Of a stretch of DNA of 64,000 nucleotides, positions 25,611 through 34,692 are shown piece after piece. Position 1 is the stretch's first letter. Each line of letters starts with the position of its first letter. Source of the DNA: Henriciella algicola (GTDB lineage: Bacteria > Pseudomonadota > Alphaproteobacteria > Caulobacterales > Hyphomonadaceae); the NCBI RefSeq assembly GCF_003576245.1, contig NZ_QWGA01000006.1:124001-188000 (forward strand), given 5' to 3'. The notes under the pieces were generated by a model that saw nothing but the letters and a program-made list of their open reading frames with translations, made no database searches and was not told the DNA's origin. The position numbers and the translations under genes were made by a program.

Positions 25611-26834
25611 ATGGACCTGTTTGAGCGCTGGGAATCGAATGTAAGGGGTTATGCACGGACTTACCCCACCGTGTTCAAGTCCGCTTCCAATGCCCGCCAG
25701 ACCGATGAGGCTGGCAAATCCTATATCGACTTTTTTGGTGGCGCAGGTGTCCTGAACTTCGGACACAATAATCCGCGCATGAAAGAGGCAATCATCAAAT
25801 TCATCGAGGCCGATGGCATTCCCCACAGCCTCGACATGATGACGACCACCAAGCGTGACTTCATCAAAGCCTTTACCGAGACGATCCTCGAGCCGCGCGG
25901 CTGGGACTATCGGATGCAGTTCACGGGGCCGACCGGTACGAACGCTGTCGAAGCCGCCCTGAAGCTTGCCCGCCGAGCGACCGGCCGCAAGCAGGTCATC
26001 GCCTTCACCAATGGCTTTCATGGCATGACGCTCGGCGCGCTCGCAGCAACTGCGAATGCCTATTTCCGCAATGCGGCCGGTGTGCCGCTGAACCATGTCG
26101 AGCGCCTGCCATTCGGCCATCCTCTGGAAGGCATGGAAGAAGCTTATGCAGACCCGTCTTCCGGCTATGAGCCGCCAGCGGCCATCCTCGTCGAACCCAT
26201 TCAGGCCGAAGGCGGCGTCAATGTTGCCGATGCCGAGTGGCTGAAAGCGATCCGCAAATTCGCAAAGGATCGCGGCGCGCTCTTTATCCTGGATGATATT
26301 CAGGCCGGGTGCGGGCGCACCGGTTCCTATTTCAGTTTTGACGGCATGGACCTCGACCCGGACATCATCACGCTGGCCAAGGGAATTGGCGGCTTTGGTA
26401 CGCCGCTCGCCATGAATCTGAACAAGCCGGAATTCGATAAGCACTGGTCCCCCGGTGAGCATACAGGTACGTTCCGCGGACAGGGCATCTCCTTCATCGC
26501 GGGCATGGTCGCCATGGACTATTTCAAGGATGACGCCTTCATGGCCGATGTACGCCGCAAGGGCGACATCATGGAAAGCCGCCTGAAGAAGATGGCGCGT
26601 CCGGGTATGGAAGTGCGTGGCAAAGGCATGATGCAGGGCCTCGACACCAAGGATGGCGCCTTCGCCAAGAAAGTGGTGGCTGAGTGTTTCAACAAGGGGC
26701 TGCTTCTCGGTGGCTGCGGAAGCGAAGGCCGTGTCGCCAAGCTGATCCCGCCGCTGACAATTGATGATGCAGACCTCAATGAAGGCCTCGACATCATGGA
26801 GGCGGCCATGGAAGCCGTCCTGGTGCCAGCATGA
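25611..26834 (+). CDS. doeD: Diaminobutyrate-2-oxoglutarate aminotransferase (ectoine catabolism, EctB-like)
   Basis: 407 residues, class III PLP aminotransferase. The start MDLFERWESNVRGYARTYPTVF is the characteristic EctB/DoeD N-terminus. Further motifs are GPTGTNAVEAALKLAR (phosphate cup), the FILDDIQAGCGRTG block and the PLP lysine in TLAKGIGG (about residue 264). It moves the 4-amino group of L-2,4-diaminobutyrate to 2-oxoglutarate, giving aspartate semialdehyde. EctB catalyses the reverse direction in synthesis. The catabolic role is chosen because doeA and doeC follow and ectA and ectC are absent. A GAGGAGA ribosome binding site precedes the start. Its stop overlaps the doeA start (ATGA). 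Confidence 0.85.
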   Translation: MDLFERWESNVRGYARTYPTVFKSASNARQTDEAGKSYIDFFGGAGVLNFGHNNPRMKEAIIKFIEADGIPHSLDMMTTTKRDFIKAFTETILEPRGWDYRMQFTGPTGTNAVEAALKLARRATGRKQVIAFTNGFHGMTLGALAATANAYFRNAAGVPLNHVERLPFGHPLEGMEEAYADPSSGYEPPAAILVEPIQAEGGVNVADAEWLKAIRKFAKDRGALFILDDIQAGCGRTGSYFSFDGMDLDPDIITLAKGIGGFGTPLAMNLNKPEFDKHWSPGEHTGTFRGQGISFIAGMVAMDYFKDDAFMADVRRKGDIMESRLKKMARPGMEVRGKGMMQGLDTKDGAFAKKVVAECFNKGLLLGGCGSEGRVAKLIPPLTIDDADLNEGLDIMEAAMEAVLVPA

Positions 26835-28063
26835 GGCACCGCGATGATATGACGTTCCCGCCGGAAGAGTATGCTCGCCGGCTGGAAGACCTGCGCGACC
26901 GGATGAGAAGCCGCCGCCTTGATGCGGTGGTCATCTCCGACCCAGAAAACATCATGTACCTCACTGATTATCAGACGACGGGGTACTCTTTCTTCCAGGC
27001 ACTGGTGGTGCCGCTCGATGGCGACTGCTTCATGGTCACGCGGAACATGGAAGAGTCGAACGTCCATGCCCGCACATGGGTCGAGAAAACGCGGCCCTAT
27101 GCCGATAATGGCGACGCCATCCAGCGCCTGATCGAGGCGCTGCGTGAGGCCGGGCTATATAATTCGACAGTTGGGTATGAGCGTAACTCATACTTCCTGC
27201 CTGCCTATCAGCAGGACCGCTTTCACTCAGCCTATACGGGCGGGCGCCTGCTCGACTGTTTCGGCATCGTCGAGGAAGGCCGCGTCTGTAAGTCGAAGCA
27301 CGAAATCGAGATCATGAAACGGGCGGCCCGGGCGACCGAAGCCGGCATGCAGGCCGGTATCGACATCGCAAAGCCCGGCGTTACCGAGAATGAGATCGGG
27401 GCGGCAATCTCTGCTGCCATGTTCGAAGCGGGCGGCGAGCCACCCGCCGTCATGCCTTATGTAACGTCTGGTCCTCGATCCATGATTGGTCACGCGACAT
27501 GGGAAGGTCGGAAGGTGCAGGAAGGCGAGCATGTCTTCCTCGAGGTTGGCGGCTGTTACAGGCGCTATCACACCGCCATGATGCGCACGGTCGTCATGCA
27601 GGATGAGCTGTCGCCATCCATGCGCAGCGCAGAAGAGCAGATGCAGAAAGCGCTGAAGGAACTGCGCCGCTATGTGCAGCCGGGTCTTACGGTTTCGGAC
27701 GCAGACAAGATCGTGCGCGATATCATTTCAGACGGCTCGCATGGCGGCTCTCTCATCACGCGCTCTGGCTATTCGATCGGGATCGCTTTCCCGCCGAGCT
27801 GGGATGAAGGCTATATCCTGTCGCTGATGCAGGGTGACCCGCAGATCCTGAAGGAAGGCATGACCTTCCACATTATCCCATGGGTCTGGGGCGTGGACGG
27901 TGACAAAACCGTCGGCATTTCCGACACCTTCTATGTCACTGAGACAGGCTGTGAGAGCTTCTTTTCCCTGCCAGAAGAGTTCACGCTGAAGCCCGGGACC
28001 GGGAAGCCGACTGCGCCCGCCGCGAAGAAAGCCAACGGCGAACAGGCCCAGCCTGCGAGCTAG
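26831..28063 (+). CDS. doeA: Ectoine hydrolase (M24 creatinase/aminopeptidase P-like fold)
   Basis: 410 residues. N-terminal creatinase-type domain (DAVVISDPENIMYLTDYQTTGYSFFQALVVP), then a pita-bread M24 domain from about 165 (SKHEIEIMKRAARATEAGM). The usual five metal ligands of M24 peptidases are not obvious: FLEVGGCYRRYHTAMMRT stands where a metal enzyme has D-x-G...D. This fits the creatinase-like, metal-free ectoine hydrolase class, which opens ectoine to N-acetyl-diaminobutyrate. Start is the ATG at 26831 overlapping the doeD stop; a methionine at 26849 is an alternative. The tail (PTAPAAKKANGEQAQPAS) is low complexity. Confidence 0.87.
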   Translation: MRHRDDMTFPPEEYARRLEDLRDRMRSRRLDAVVISDPENIMYLTDYQTTGYSFFQALVVPLDGDCFMVTRNMEESNVHARTWVEKTRPYADNGDAIQRLIEALREAGLYNSTVGYERNSYFLPAYQQDRFHSAYTGGRLLDCFGIVEEGRVCKSKHEIEIMKRAARATEAGMQAGIDIAKPGVTENEIGAAISAAMFEAGGEPPAVMPYVTSGPRSMIGHATWEGRKVQEGEHVFLEVGGCYRRYHTAMMRTVVMQDELSPSMRSAEEQMQKALKELRRYVQPGLTVSDADKIVRDIISDGSHGGSLITRSGYSIGIAFPPSWDEGYILSLMQGDPQILKEGMTFHIIPWVWGVDGDKTVGISDTFYVTETGCESFFSLPEEFTLKPGTGKPTAPAAKKANGEQAQPAS

Positions 28064-28096
28064 CGCCTGCCACACATCTGAGATCAGGAGAAATCC

Positions 28097-29470
28097 ATGC
28101 TGAAAGCCGTCAATCCGGCGACCGGCGAGACCGTTCGTGAAGTTGCGCTCGACAGCGAGGCAGACGTCAACGCCAAGATCAACGCGTCGCTGGCTGCCTT
28201 CCATGAATGGAAGACCAAATCCTATGCCGAACGCGCCAAACTGCTGAAAGCCGTCGCGGCCCATATGCGCAAGCATGTCGAAACGCTTGCGCCCATCATG
28301 ACCGAAGAGATGGGCAAGCCCATCAAGGAAGGGCGCGGCGAAGTCGAGAAGTCTGCCTGGTGCGCAGAGCATTATGCCGACCACGCCGAGGGCTACCTTT
28401 CCCGGCAGGTTCTGGAGTCCGATGCGAGCCTGTCCTATGTGCAGCACCTGCCCATCGGCCCCATCCTCGGCATCCTGCCCTGGAATGCGCCTTTCTGGCT
28501 GGCTTTCCGGTTTGCGGCCCCTGCCCTGATGGCGGGCAATTCCTGCCTGATGAAGCATGACCCGCATGTGCCGGGCTGCGCTGAAGCGATTGAAACATGC
28601 TTCCGTGAGGCCGGTGCGCCTGAAGGCCTGTTCCAGGCGCTTTATCTCGAGACGCCGAGCGTCGAGGCGGTGATCCGCGACGACAGAGTTCGCGGCGTGT
28701 CCTTTACCGGGTCTTCGCGCGGCGGGTCTGCGGTGGCGGGGATTGCCGGCTCAGCGATCAAGCCTGCAGTGCTGGAGCTTGGCGGGTCTGATCCGTCCAT
28801 CGTTCTGGCGGATGCTGACCTCGACAAGGCGACGGACGTGCTGACGCTGTCGCGCATCATCAATGCAGGCCAGTCCTGCATCGCGGCCAAGCGGATCATT
28901 GTTGAGGAAAGCGTTTACGACAAGGTCGAAGCGCTGATGAAGGACAAGCTTGCGGCGCTGAAGCTGGGTGATCCGCGAGAGGGCGACACGGATGTGGGCC
29001 CAATTGCCCGCCCAGACCTTCGCGATGAGCTGCACCGACAGGTTCAGGAGACGATCGAACAAGGCGCGGACTGTGTCCTTGGCGGCGAGTTGCCAAACGG
29101 TGATGGATACTTCTATCCGGTCACACTGCTCTCCAACGTCACCCCGGATATGTGCGCCTTCAATGAGGAGACGTTCGGCCCGGTTGGGGTCCTGGTAAGG
29201 GCACGTGACGCCGACCATGCCGTCGAGCTCGCCAATGATACGCGCTACGGCCTTGCGGCGAGCATCTGGACTGAGACGAGCCGCGGCGAAGCGATGGCGA
29301 GCTTGCTCGATACCGGTCAGGTCAGCGTCAATGGCATTGTGAAGACGGACCCTCGCCTGCCAAGCGGCGGCACGAAGGCGTCAGGTCTCGGACGTGAGCT
29401 TGGACCGCACGGCATCCTCGAATTCGTGAATGCCCAACAGGTCTGGGTCGGCCCTGCAAAGCCTGCCTGA
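28097..29470 (+). CDS. doeC: Aldehyde dehydrogenase, probable aspartate-semialdehyde dehydrogenase of ectoine catabolism
   Basis: 457 residues. NAD(P)-dependent aldehyde dehydrogenase with the oxyanion Asn in PWNAPFW, nucleotide loop FTGSSRGG, catalytic Glu in LELGGSDPSIV and nucleophilic Cys in NAGQSCIAAKR. The sequence resembles short-chain succinate-semialdehyde dehydrogenases. As last gene of the cluster it would oxidise the aspartate semialdehyde made by DoeD to aspartate, completing ectoine degradation. It is 33 nt after doeA with an AGGAG ribosome binding site. No clear terminator follows before the tad operon. Confidence 0.85.
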   Translation: MLKAVNPATGETVREVALDSEADVNAKINASLAAFHEWKTKSYAERAKLLKAVAAHMRKHVETLAPIMTEEMGKPIKEGRGEVEKSAWCAEHYADHAEGYLSRQVLESDASLSYVQHLPIGPILGILPWNAPFWLAFRFAAPALMAGNSCLMKHDPHVPGCAEAIETCFREAGAPEGLFQALYLETPSVEAVIRDDRVRGVSFTGSSRGGSAVAGIAGSAIKPAVLELGGSDPSIVLADADLDKATDVLTLSRIINAGQSCIAAKRIIVEESVYDKVEALMKDKLAALKLGDPREGDTDVGPIARPDLRDELHRQVQETIEQGADCVLGGELPNGDGYFYPVTLLSNVTPDMCAFNEETFGPVGVLVRARDADHAVELANDTRYGLAASIWTETSRGEAMASLLDTGQVSVNGIVKTDPRLPSGGTKASGLGRELGPHGILEFVNAQQVWVGPAKPA

Positions 29471-29579
29471 TCTGACAGGACGCGGACGAAATCCTGACAC
29501 GGGCTGATCAGGAAGCGGCAAATTTGTTTCAAGTTTGCCGCGCGCGTTTCAGCCGGACTTCAAGTCTCGCTCTTAAGCT

Positions 29580-29619
29580 TGCTTACTGAACGCCTGCAAA
29601 ATGCGGGCACTAGTAAGCA
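29580..29619 (+). promoter_or_regulatory. Long stem-loop in the leader of the tad operon
   Basis: TGCTTACT / AGTAAGCA (29580-29587 and 29612-29619) encloses an inner stem GCCTGC / GCGGGC (29592-29597 and 29603-29608, one T-G pair) with an AAAAT loop and small internal bulges. It ends 15 nt before the cpaC ATG, just ahead of its AGAGGG ribosome binding site. It could govern translation start or be an operator. There is no T tract, so it is not an intrinsic terminator. Confidence 0.55.
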
Positions 29620-29634
29620 GCAAAGAGGGTCAGA

Positions 29635-31083
29635 ATGACGTCCTCCATCTTGCAGGCCTTTTCGTTTGCCGTCCTGTTCTGCGGGTTTACCGCTGGCGCC
29701 GTTGCGGAGCCGATGCCGCGCCAGACTGGCAGCGCTGTCTATCACGCCTCCACCTCACCTGCAGGCCCATCGCAGACCGACCTGACTGTCGTCGTGAACC
29801 GGTCTACGCCTATCGCAGTTGGCCGCCCGTTTGCGCGTATCGCTATCTCCCAGCCAGAGATCGCTGACGCTGCGCCGACATCAGACAACCGTCTCTATGT
29901 CCGTGGACGCACGATCGGCTCGACCAATATCCTCGTCTATGATGATGATGGCGACCTGATCGAGATTATCGATGTCCGCGTCGAGCATGATCTGGGCGCC
30001 ATCCAGAGCGACATCGCGGCCCTCTTCCCTGACATCAGCCTCGACCTTCGTACCGTGGCGCAGCGCCTTCATGTGCGTGGGAATGTGCCGGATGATGAGA
30101 CGGCTGCCGAGATCATGCAGATCGCGGCAAGCTATGCGCCGGATGCGGTGATCGACGCACTGGACGTGAACAGCCCGCAGCAGGTGATGCTTGAAGTACG
30201 CTTTGTCGAGGCGTCGCGTGAGGACGTGAAAGAACTTGGCATTGGCGGTGAAGTCAGCCGCGCGGGCGATTTCCTGTTCGCGACCGGCTCTGAGCTTCTC
30301 TCCGGCGGCGCGCCGAAATCCATTCTCAGCCTGCTTGGCGCGTCTGGCGGGGTGAATATCGACTTCTTCCTTGAAGCGCTGGAAGAGCGCGGTGTTATCC
30401 GCACGCTGGCCGAACCGAATCTCGTCGCCCGCTCTGGTGAGACGGCGAGTTTCCTGGCGGGCGGAGAGTTTCCTGTCCCGGTCGCGGCCGATGAAGATAC
30501 GATCAGCATCCAGTTCCGCGAGTTCGGCGTGAGCCTCGAATTCACGCCGCGCATCCTGTCGAACAACAAGATGAGCCTCGAAGTCAGCCCGGAAGTGAGC
30601 CAGCTCGATCCGCGCAACTCTGTTCGTCTCGCGAGCGTCGAGATCCCGGCGCTGAGCGTTCGCCGCGCAAATACGATCATCGAGCTTGCCGATGGTGAGA
30701 GCTTTGCGATTGCTGGCCTGATCCAGAACACGGTGGACACGACCTCTGTGCAGACGCCGTGGCTGGGCGATGTGCCTGTCCTTGGCGCACTGTTCCGCTC
30801 GAACCGTTTCCGCGAGAATGAGACAGAGCTGATCATCATCATCACGCCGCGCCTCGTCTTGCCGACGCCAGCTGGCACGCGCATCCCCGATCCGCTGACG
30901 AACAATCCGATGCCATCGGAAGCAGAACGCCTGCTGCTGGGTGAGCTGAGCTATGATGATCGGCCGAGCGCCGCGACTGCGGGCACGGGCACGCTTCGTG
31001 CGCCCTCCCCTGCTCAGGCCCAGCCTGTGGCCCAGTCCTCACGTCCTGATCTTGGCTACGTGCCGGGAATGGGAGGCGAGTAG
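29635..31083 (+). CDS. cpaC: Tad/Flp pilus secretin
   Basis: 482 residues. Signal peptide (LQAFSFAVLFCGFTAGAVAEP). The pilus-secretin N-terminal domain is at about 48-120 (PFARIAISQPEIADAAP, RGRTIGSTNILVYDDDG), followed by a BON-like segment with the LHVRGNVPDD turn. The secretin core spans about 190-420 (VMLEVRFVEASREDVKELGI, EFTPRILSNNKMSLEV, PWLGDVPVLGALFRS, IIITPRLV). It forms the outer-membrane gate for Flp pili (CpaC/RcpA). The Pro/Ala tail is disordered. It is the first gene of a five-gene operon, and cpaE starts 2 nt after its stop. Confidence 0.95.
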   Translation: MTSSILQAFSFAVLFCGFTAGAVAEPMPRQTGSAVYHASTSPAGPSQTDLTVVVNRSTPIAVGRPFARIAISQPEIADAAPTSDNRLYVRGRTIGSTNILVYDDDGDLIEIIDVRVEHDLGAIQSDIAALFPDISLDLRTVAQRLHVRGNVPDDETAAEIMQIAASYAPDAVIDALDVNSPQQVMLEVRFVEASREDVKELGIGGEVSRAGDFLFATGSELLSGGAPKSILSLLGASGGVNIDFFLEALEERGVIRTLAEPNLVARSGETASFLAGGEFPVPVAADEDTISIQFREFGVSLEFTPRILSNNKMSLEVSPEVSQLDPRNSVRLASVEIPALSVRRANTIIELADGESFAIAGLIQNTVDTTSVQTPWLGDVPVLGALFRSNRFRENETELIIIITPRLVLPTPAGTRIPDPLTNNPMPSEAERLLLGELSYDDRPSAATAGTGTLRAPSPAQAQPVAQSSRPDLGYVPGMGGE

Positions 31084-31085
31084 GC

Positions 31086-32270
31086 ATGAGCGCCACACCG
31101 CTTCAGGTGACGGGGCCAGTGCGCCTTCACGTCTTCGCGCCCGGTGGGCACGAGGCGCTGGTGGCGGCGACCGCAAACCTGCCGACAATCAGTGTCACCA
31201 GTCATGACAGCCCCGACGCCGCGCTTGAAGCGGCGGAGGCTGAGCGCGGCGGCGTTCTGGTGCTGGAGAATGCAGGTACGTTCGATCTCGTCGAGCTGCT
31301 GATCCGCGTCTCTGAAACCGCACCCAGCCTGCCAGGCATCGTGATTGGTGAGAATATCCCGATCCTTGCGGTGAAGCGGCTGATGTCGCTCCAGCGCTGG
31401 GACATGCTGCCGCCGCCGATTTCACCAGTGTCGCTGATCGAGGCGCTGGAGCTTATCTGCAAGCAGGACAGTTCGGGGGCGGATAGCTCGGGCAAGTGCT
31501 GGACGGTGACACCTTCGGTTGGCGGCGCCGGCGCGACGCTGGTGGCCGTCGAAATCGCCTATCAGCTCAGCCAGCGCGAGACGCGCAGCAAGGTTTGTCT
31601 CATTGATCTCGACTTCTTCGATGGGGCGTGTGCGTCCTATCTGAACTGCCCGGCAAACCTCAATCAGACCGCGCTGACGCAGTCCGCGGACCGCATTGAT
31701 GAGGCGCTTCTTCAGGCCTTCATCACGCACCACAAGAATGGCATAGATCTTCTAGCCGCGCCGCGCTCTCACCGGCTGTGGAATGCGATCAAACCGGAAT
31801 CGATCCTCAAGATGCTGGAGGTTGCCTGCGGCCTCTATGATCATGTCATCGTTGACCTGCCGCGTTGGCCCTCGCCCTGGATGGCGTCCGTCGTGACGGG
31901 CGCTGACGAAAACATCGTGATGAGCGAGCTGACCGTCCCGGCACTGCATGCTGCGCGCAACCGCGCCGAAGACCTCGAAGACGCCTCCGAAGGCATCGTG
32001 CAGCCACGGATTGTTCTGAACCGGATGTCGAAGAAGCTGTTTGGCGGCACCGTTACCGTGTCGCAGGCTGAGGAAGCCATCGGCCGTCCCGTCTTCGCGA
32101 CCATCTCGTCGGAATGGGAAGCCGCACTTGCCGCCGTGAACTTCGGCCAGGCTGTGAGCGAAGCGAAGCCCGGCAATCGCCTCGCCAAGGATATCAGCCG
32201 CCTGATCGACCTTCTCGAAGAAGGCAATGCCCCAGTGGTCCAGTCACCCCCGAGCAGAAAGAAAGCCTAG
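31086..32270 (+). CDS. cpaE: Pilus assembly ATPase-like localisation protein (CpaE/TadZ)
   Basis: 394 residues. N-terminal receiver-like (atypical response regulator) domain at about 1-130, then a MinD/ParA-type P-loop domain from about 140. Its Walker A is degenerate: PSVGGAGATLVAVEIA lacks the usual GKS/T lysine. LIDLDFFDG is the switch/Walker B-like segment, as in CpaE/TadZ proteins that place the pilus apparatus at a cell pole. The gene begins 2 nt after cpaC and ends immediately before cpaF. cpaD, normally between cpaC and cpaE in Caulobacter, is absent. Confidence 0.9.
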   Translation: MSATPLQVTGPVRLHVFAPGGHEALVAATANLPTISVTSHDSPDAALEAAEAERGGVLVLENAGTFDLVELLIRVSETAPSLPGIVIGENIPILAVKRLMSLQRWDMLPPPISPVSLIEALELICKQDSSGADSSGKCWTVTPSVGGAGATLVAVEIAYQLSQRETRSKVCLIDLDFFDGACASYLNCPANLNQTALTQSADRIDEALLQAFITHHKNGIDLLAAPRSHRLWNAIKPESILKMLEVACGLYDHVIVDLPRWPSPWMASVVTGADENIVMSELTVPALHAARNRAEDLEDASEGIVQPRIVLNRMSKKLFGGTVTVSQAEEAIGRPVFATISSEWEAALAAVNFGQAVSEAKPGNRLAKDISRLIDLLEEGNAPVVQSPPSRKKA

Positions 32271-33734
32271 ATGGCACGCTTCTCCCTTCTCTCTCGCAAT
32301 AACTCCGCCGCCGAAAAGCTCGAGCCTGAAGCACTAGCGCCAGAGGCGAGTGCGGAGGAGGCGACAAAGGATGATGGTCCGCTCTTTGCGGCAGATGATG
32401 CCGACGAAGCCGACGATGAGCCGAAAGAAAGTTCAGGCTCTGCCTCGTTCGACCTGCTCGAAGCCAAGCTGCGTGTCCACAACAAGCTGATTGACGAACT
32501 CGACCTCTCGGTTCTCGACAAGCTCGACGAAGCGGAAATGAAGAAGCAGGTCGGCCGGCTGGTTTCCGAGATTGTGCGCGATGAGCGCATCCCGATGAAC
32601 CAGGCCGAAGTGCTGGATTTTGCGGACTCTGTCTATCACGAGATGACCGGCCTCGGCCCCCTTGAGCCGCTTCTAGCTGACCCTACGATTTCGGATATTC
32701 TCATCAATGGCGCCAAGCAGGTCTATGTGGAGCGCCGCGGTGAGCTTGAGCTTTCAGAGGCCAAGTTTCGCGACAATGCCCACCTTCGCCGGATCGTCTC
32801 GCGCATCGTGTCCGCCGTTGGTCGCCGCGTCGATGAAAGCCAACCGCTGGTCGATGCGCGTCTTCTCGATGGCTCGCGCGTCAACGCGGCTGTCGAGCCG
32901 GTCGCGATTGATGGCCCGCTTGTTTCCATACGGAAGTTCTCAAAGAAGCCGCTGACGCTAGAAAAGCTGATCGGCTTTGGCGCGATGCCGAAAGAAGTCG
33001 CCGAGTTCCTGTTCAATGCCGTGAAATGCCGTGTGACCTGCATCATTTCCGGCGGTACGGGCTCCGGCAAGACCACGCTGCTCAACGCGCTCTCCAAGGC
33101 GATCAGTCACAAGGAACGCCTCATCACGATCGAGGACGCGGCAGAACTTCAGCTGCAGCAGCCGCACGTCGCGCGCATGGAAACGCGCCCACCAAACCTC
33201 GAGGGCAAGGGTGAGATCCGCCAGCGCGAGCTGGTGAAGAACGCCCTTCGTATGCGTCCGGACCGGGTGATCCTTGGCGAGGTGCGTTCCGAAGAAGCCT
33301 TCGACATGCTGCAGGCCATGAATACGGGCCATGAAGGCTCCATGGCGACGATCCACGCCAACAATCCGCGCGAGGCGATCAGCCGCCTTGAGCAGATGGT
33401 GGCAATGGGCGGGCTGCGCATCTCGTCCGAAGCTGTCCGTGGGCAGATCTCGTCGGCGATCGGCATCATCATCCAGGCCCAGCGCCTGTCTGACGGTTCG
33501 CGCCGCATCACCCATGTGACGGAAGTGACGGGCATGGAAGGCGACATCATCCAGATGCAGGACATCTTCCTGTTCAACCGCCTTCGCACCGGCGAGGATG
33601 GCACCGTGATCGGCGAGTTCCGCGCAACGGGTCTTCGCCCCAAATGCCTCGATGAGATGCAACGGCGCGGCGTGCACCTGCCGATGGAGTATTTCGACCC
33701 GTCGAAGCCGCTCCTCGAAGTGCCGGGGAAATAG
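32271..33734 (+). CDS. cpaF: Tad pilus secretion ATPase
   Basis: 487 residues. Acidic Ala/Glu-rich N-terminal extension (about 1-75), then the CpaF/TadA helical domain and the ATPase core. Walker A is [14 protein letters not shown] (about residues 258-271), the Asp box is [10 protein letters not shown], the Walker B region is [19 protein letters not shown], and the His box is [18 protein letters not shown]. It powers pilin polymerisation by TadB/TadC. The start codon follows the cpaE stop without any gap, and the stop abuts tadB in the same way. Confidence 0.96.
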   Translation: MARFSLLSRNNSAAEKLEPEALAPEASAEEATKDDGPLFAADDADEADDEPKESSGSASFDLLEAKLRVHNKLIDELDLSVLDKLDEAEMKKQVGRLVSEIVRDERIPMNQAEVLDFADSVYHEMTGLGPLEPLLADPTISDILINGAKQVYVERRGELELSEAKFRDNAHLRRIVSRIVSAVGRRVDESQPLVDARLLDGSRVNAAVEPVAIDGPLVSIRKFSKKPLTLEKLIGFGAMPKEVAEFLFNAVKCRVTCIISGGTGSGKTTLLNALSKAISHKERLITIEDAAELQLQQPHVARMETRPPNLEGKGEIRQRELVKNALRMRPDRVILGEVRSEEAFDMLQAMNTGHEGSMATIHANNPREAISRLEQMVAMGGLRISSEAVRGQISSAIGIIIQAQRLSDGSRRITHVTEVTGMEGDIIQMQDIFLFNRLRTGEDGTVIGEFRATGLRPKCLDEMQRRGVHLPMEYFDPSKPLLEVPGK

Positions 33735-34688
33735 ATGGAGACTTCGGTCGTCATCTATGTGCTGGCCTTCGCTTCAGCCTTTCTCGCCGCCCAGTCGGTC
33801 CTCGGTTTTGGACAGGGCGCAGTTGAGAAAACGCGGCTGAACCGGCGCCTGCGTGTGCAGGAAAAGCAGGCGAGCGTCGCTGACCTCATTATTGAACTGC
33901 GCCGCCAGCGCGGACAGGACAAGGAAGGCAATGGCCGGCTGGCAGTTCGCTGGTTCAATGATCTCGTGACCCGCTCTGGCCTCGCTTATGATCCCGTCAC
34001 CTGGTCGATGATCGCGCTCGCTGTCGGCGTGGTTGCAGCAGCTGCCACCTTCTACTTCACCGCCAACCTGATGATAACGCCTGTGGCGGGTGTTCTGGCA
34101 TCCACGGTCCTGCCGATCTTTTTCCTCAAGATGAAAGCCGCCGCGCGTGATCGCCAGCTTGGCGAGCAACTGCCTGATGCCCTTGAGATTATCGTCCGCA
34201 GCCTCGAAGCTGGTCACCCGGTGCCGACGGCCGTCTCACTGGTGGGACGTGAAATGCCGGATCCGATCGGGTCCGAATTCGGCATGGCCGCCGATGAGAT
34301 TGCCTATGGCTCAAGCCTCGAAGAAGCTGTGAAGAAGCTCGCAGAGCGTACACAACAGCCCGACGTTGAACTCTTCGCCGCCACGGTACGCCTGCAGGCG
34401 CGCACCGGGGGTAATCTCGCCAGCCTGCTCAAGGTCAACGCGTCGACCGTCCGTGCACGCCAGAAGATGCGCCTCAAGATCAAGGCGGCCTCATCGGAAG
34501 GGCGCGCATCAGCGCTGATCCTGACGTCTGCGCCGTTCATCGTGATGGGGGCGATGCACATGCTGACCCCGCACTTCTATGGCAGCGTCATCAATGAAAA
34601 GATCGTCCAGTATGGTCTCGGCGGCTGCCTCGTCTGGATGGCGATTGGCAATCTCGTCATGCGCAAGATGATCAGCTTCAAGGTCTGA
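33735..34688 (+). CDS. tadB: Tad pilus inner-membrane platform protein TadB
   Basis: 317 residues. Type II secretion F-domain protein. N-terminal membrane segment ([19 protein letters not shown]), a central pair of membrane segments at about 93-130, the F-domain core with [37 protein letters not shown], and a C-terminal membrane pair ending KMISFKV. It forms the inner-membrane platform with TadC. Its ATG directly follows the cpaF stop codon. Confidence 0.94.
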   Translation: METSVVIYVLAFASAFLAAQSVLGFGQGAVEKTRLNRRLRVQEKQASVADLIIELRRQRGQDKEGNGRLAVRWFNDLVTRSGLAYDPVTWSMIALAVGVVAAAATFYFTANLMITPVAGVLASTVLPIFFLKMKAAARDRQLGEQLPDALEIIVRSLEAGHPVPTAVSLVGREMPDPIGSEFGMAADEIAYGSSLEEAVKKLAERTQQPDVELFAATVRLQARTGGNLASLLKVNASTVRARQKMRLKIKAASSEGRASALILTSAPFIVMGAMHMLTPHFYGSVINEKIVQYGLGGCLVWMAIGNLVMRKMISFKV

Positions 34689-34692
34689 GGGA

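Noticed and set aside
25611-26834. Ectoine biosynthesis gene ectB
   Set aside because: ectA and ectC are absent, while doeA and doeC follow in the same operon, so the catabolic DoeD role is more likely.
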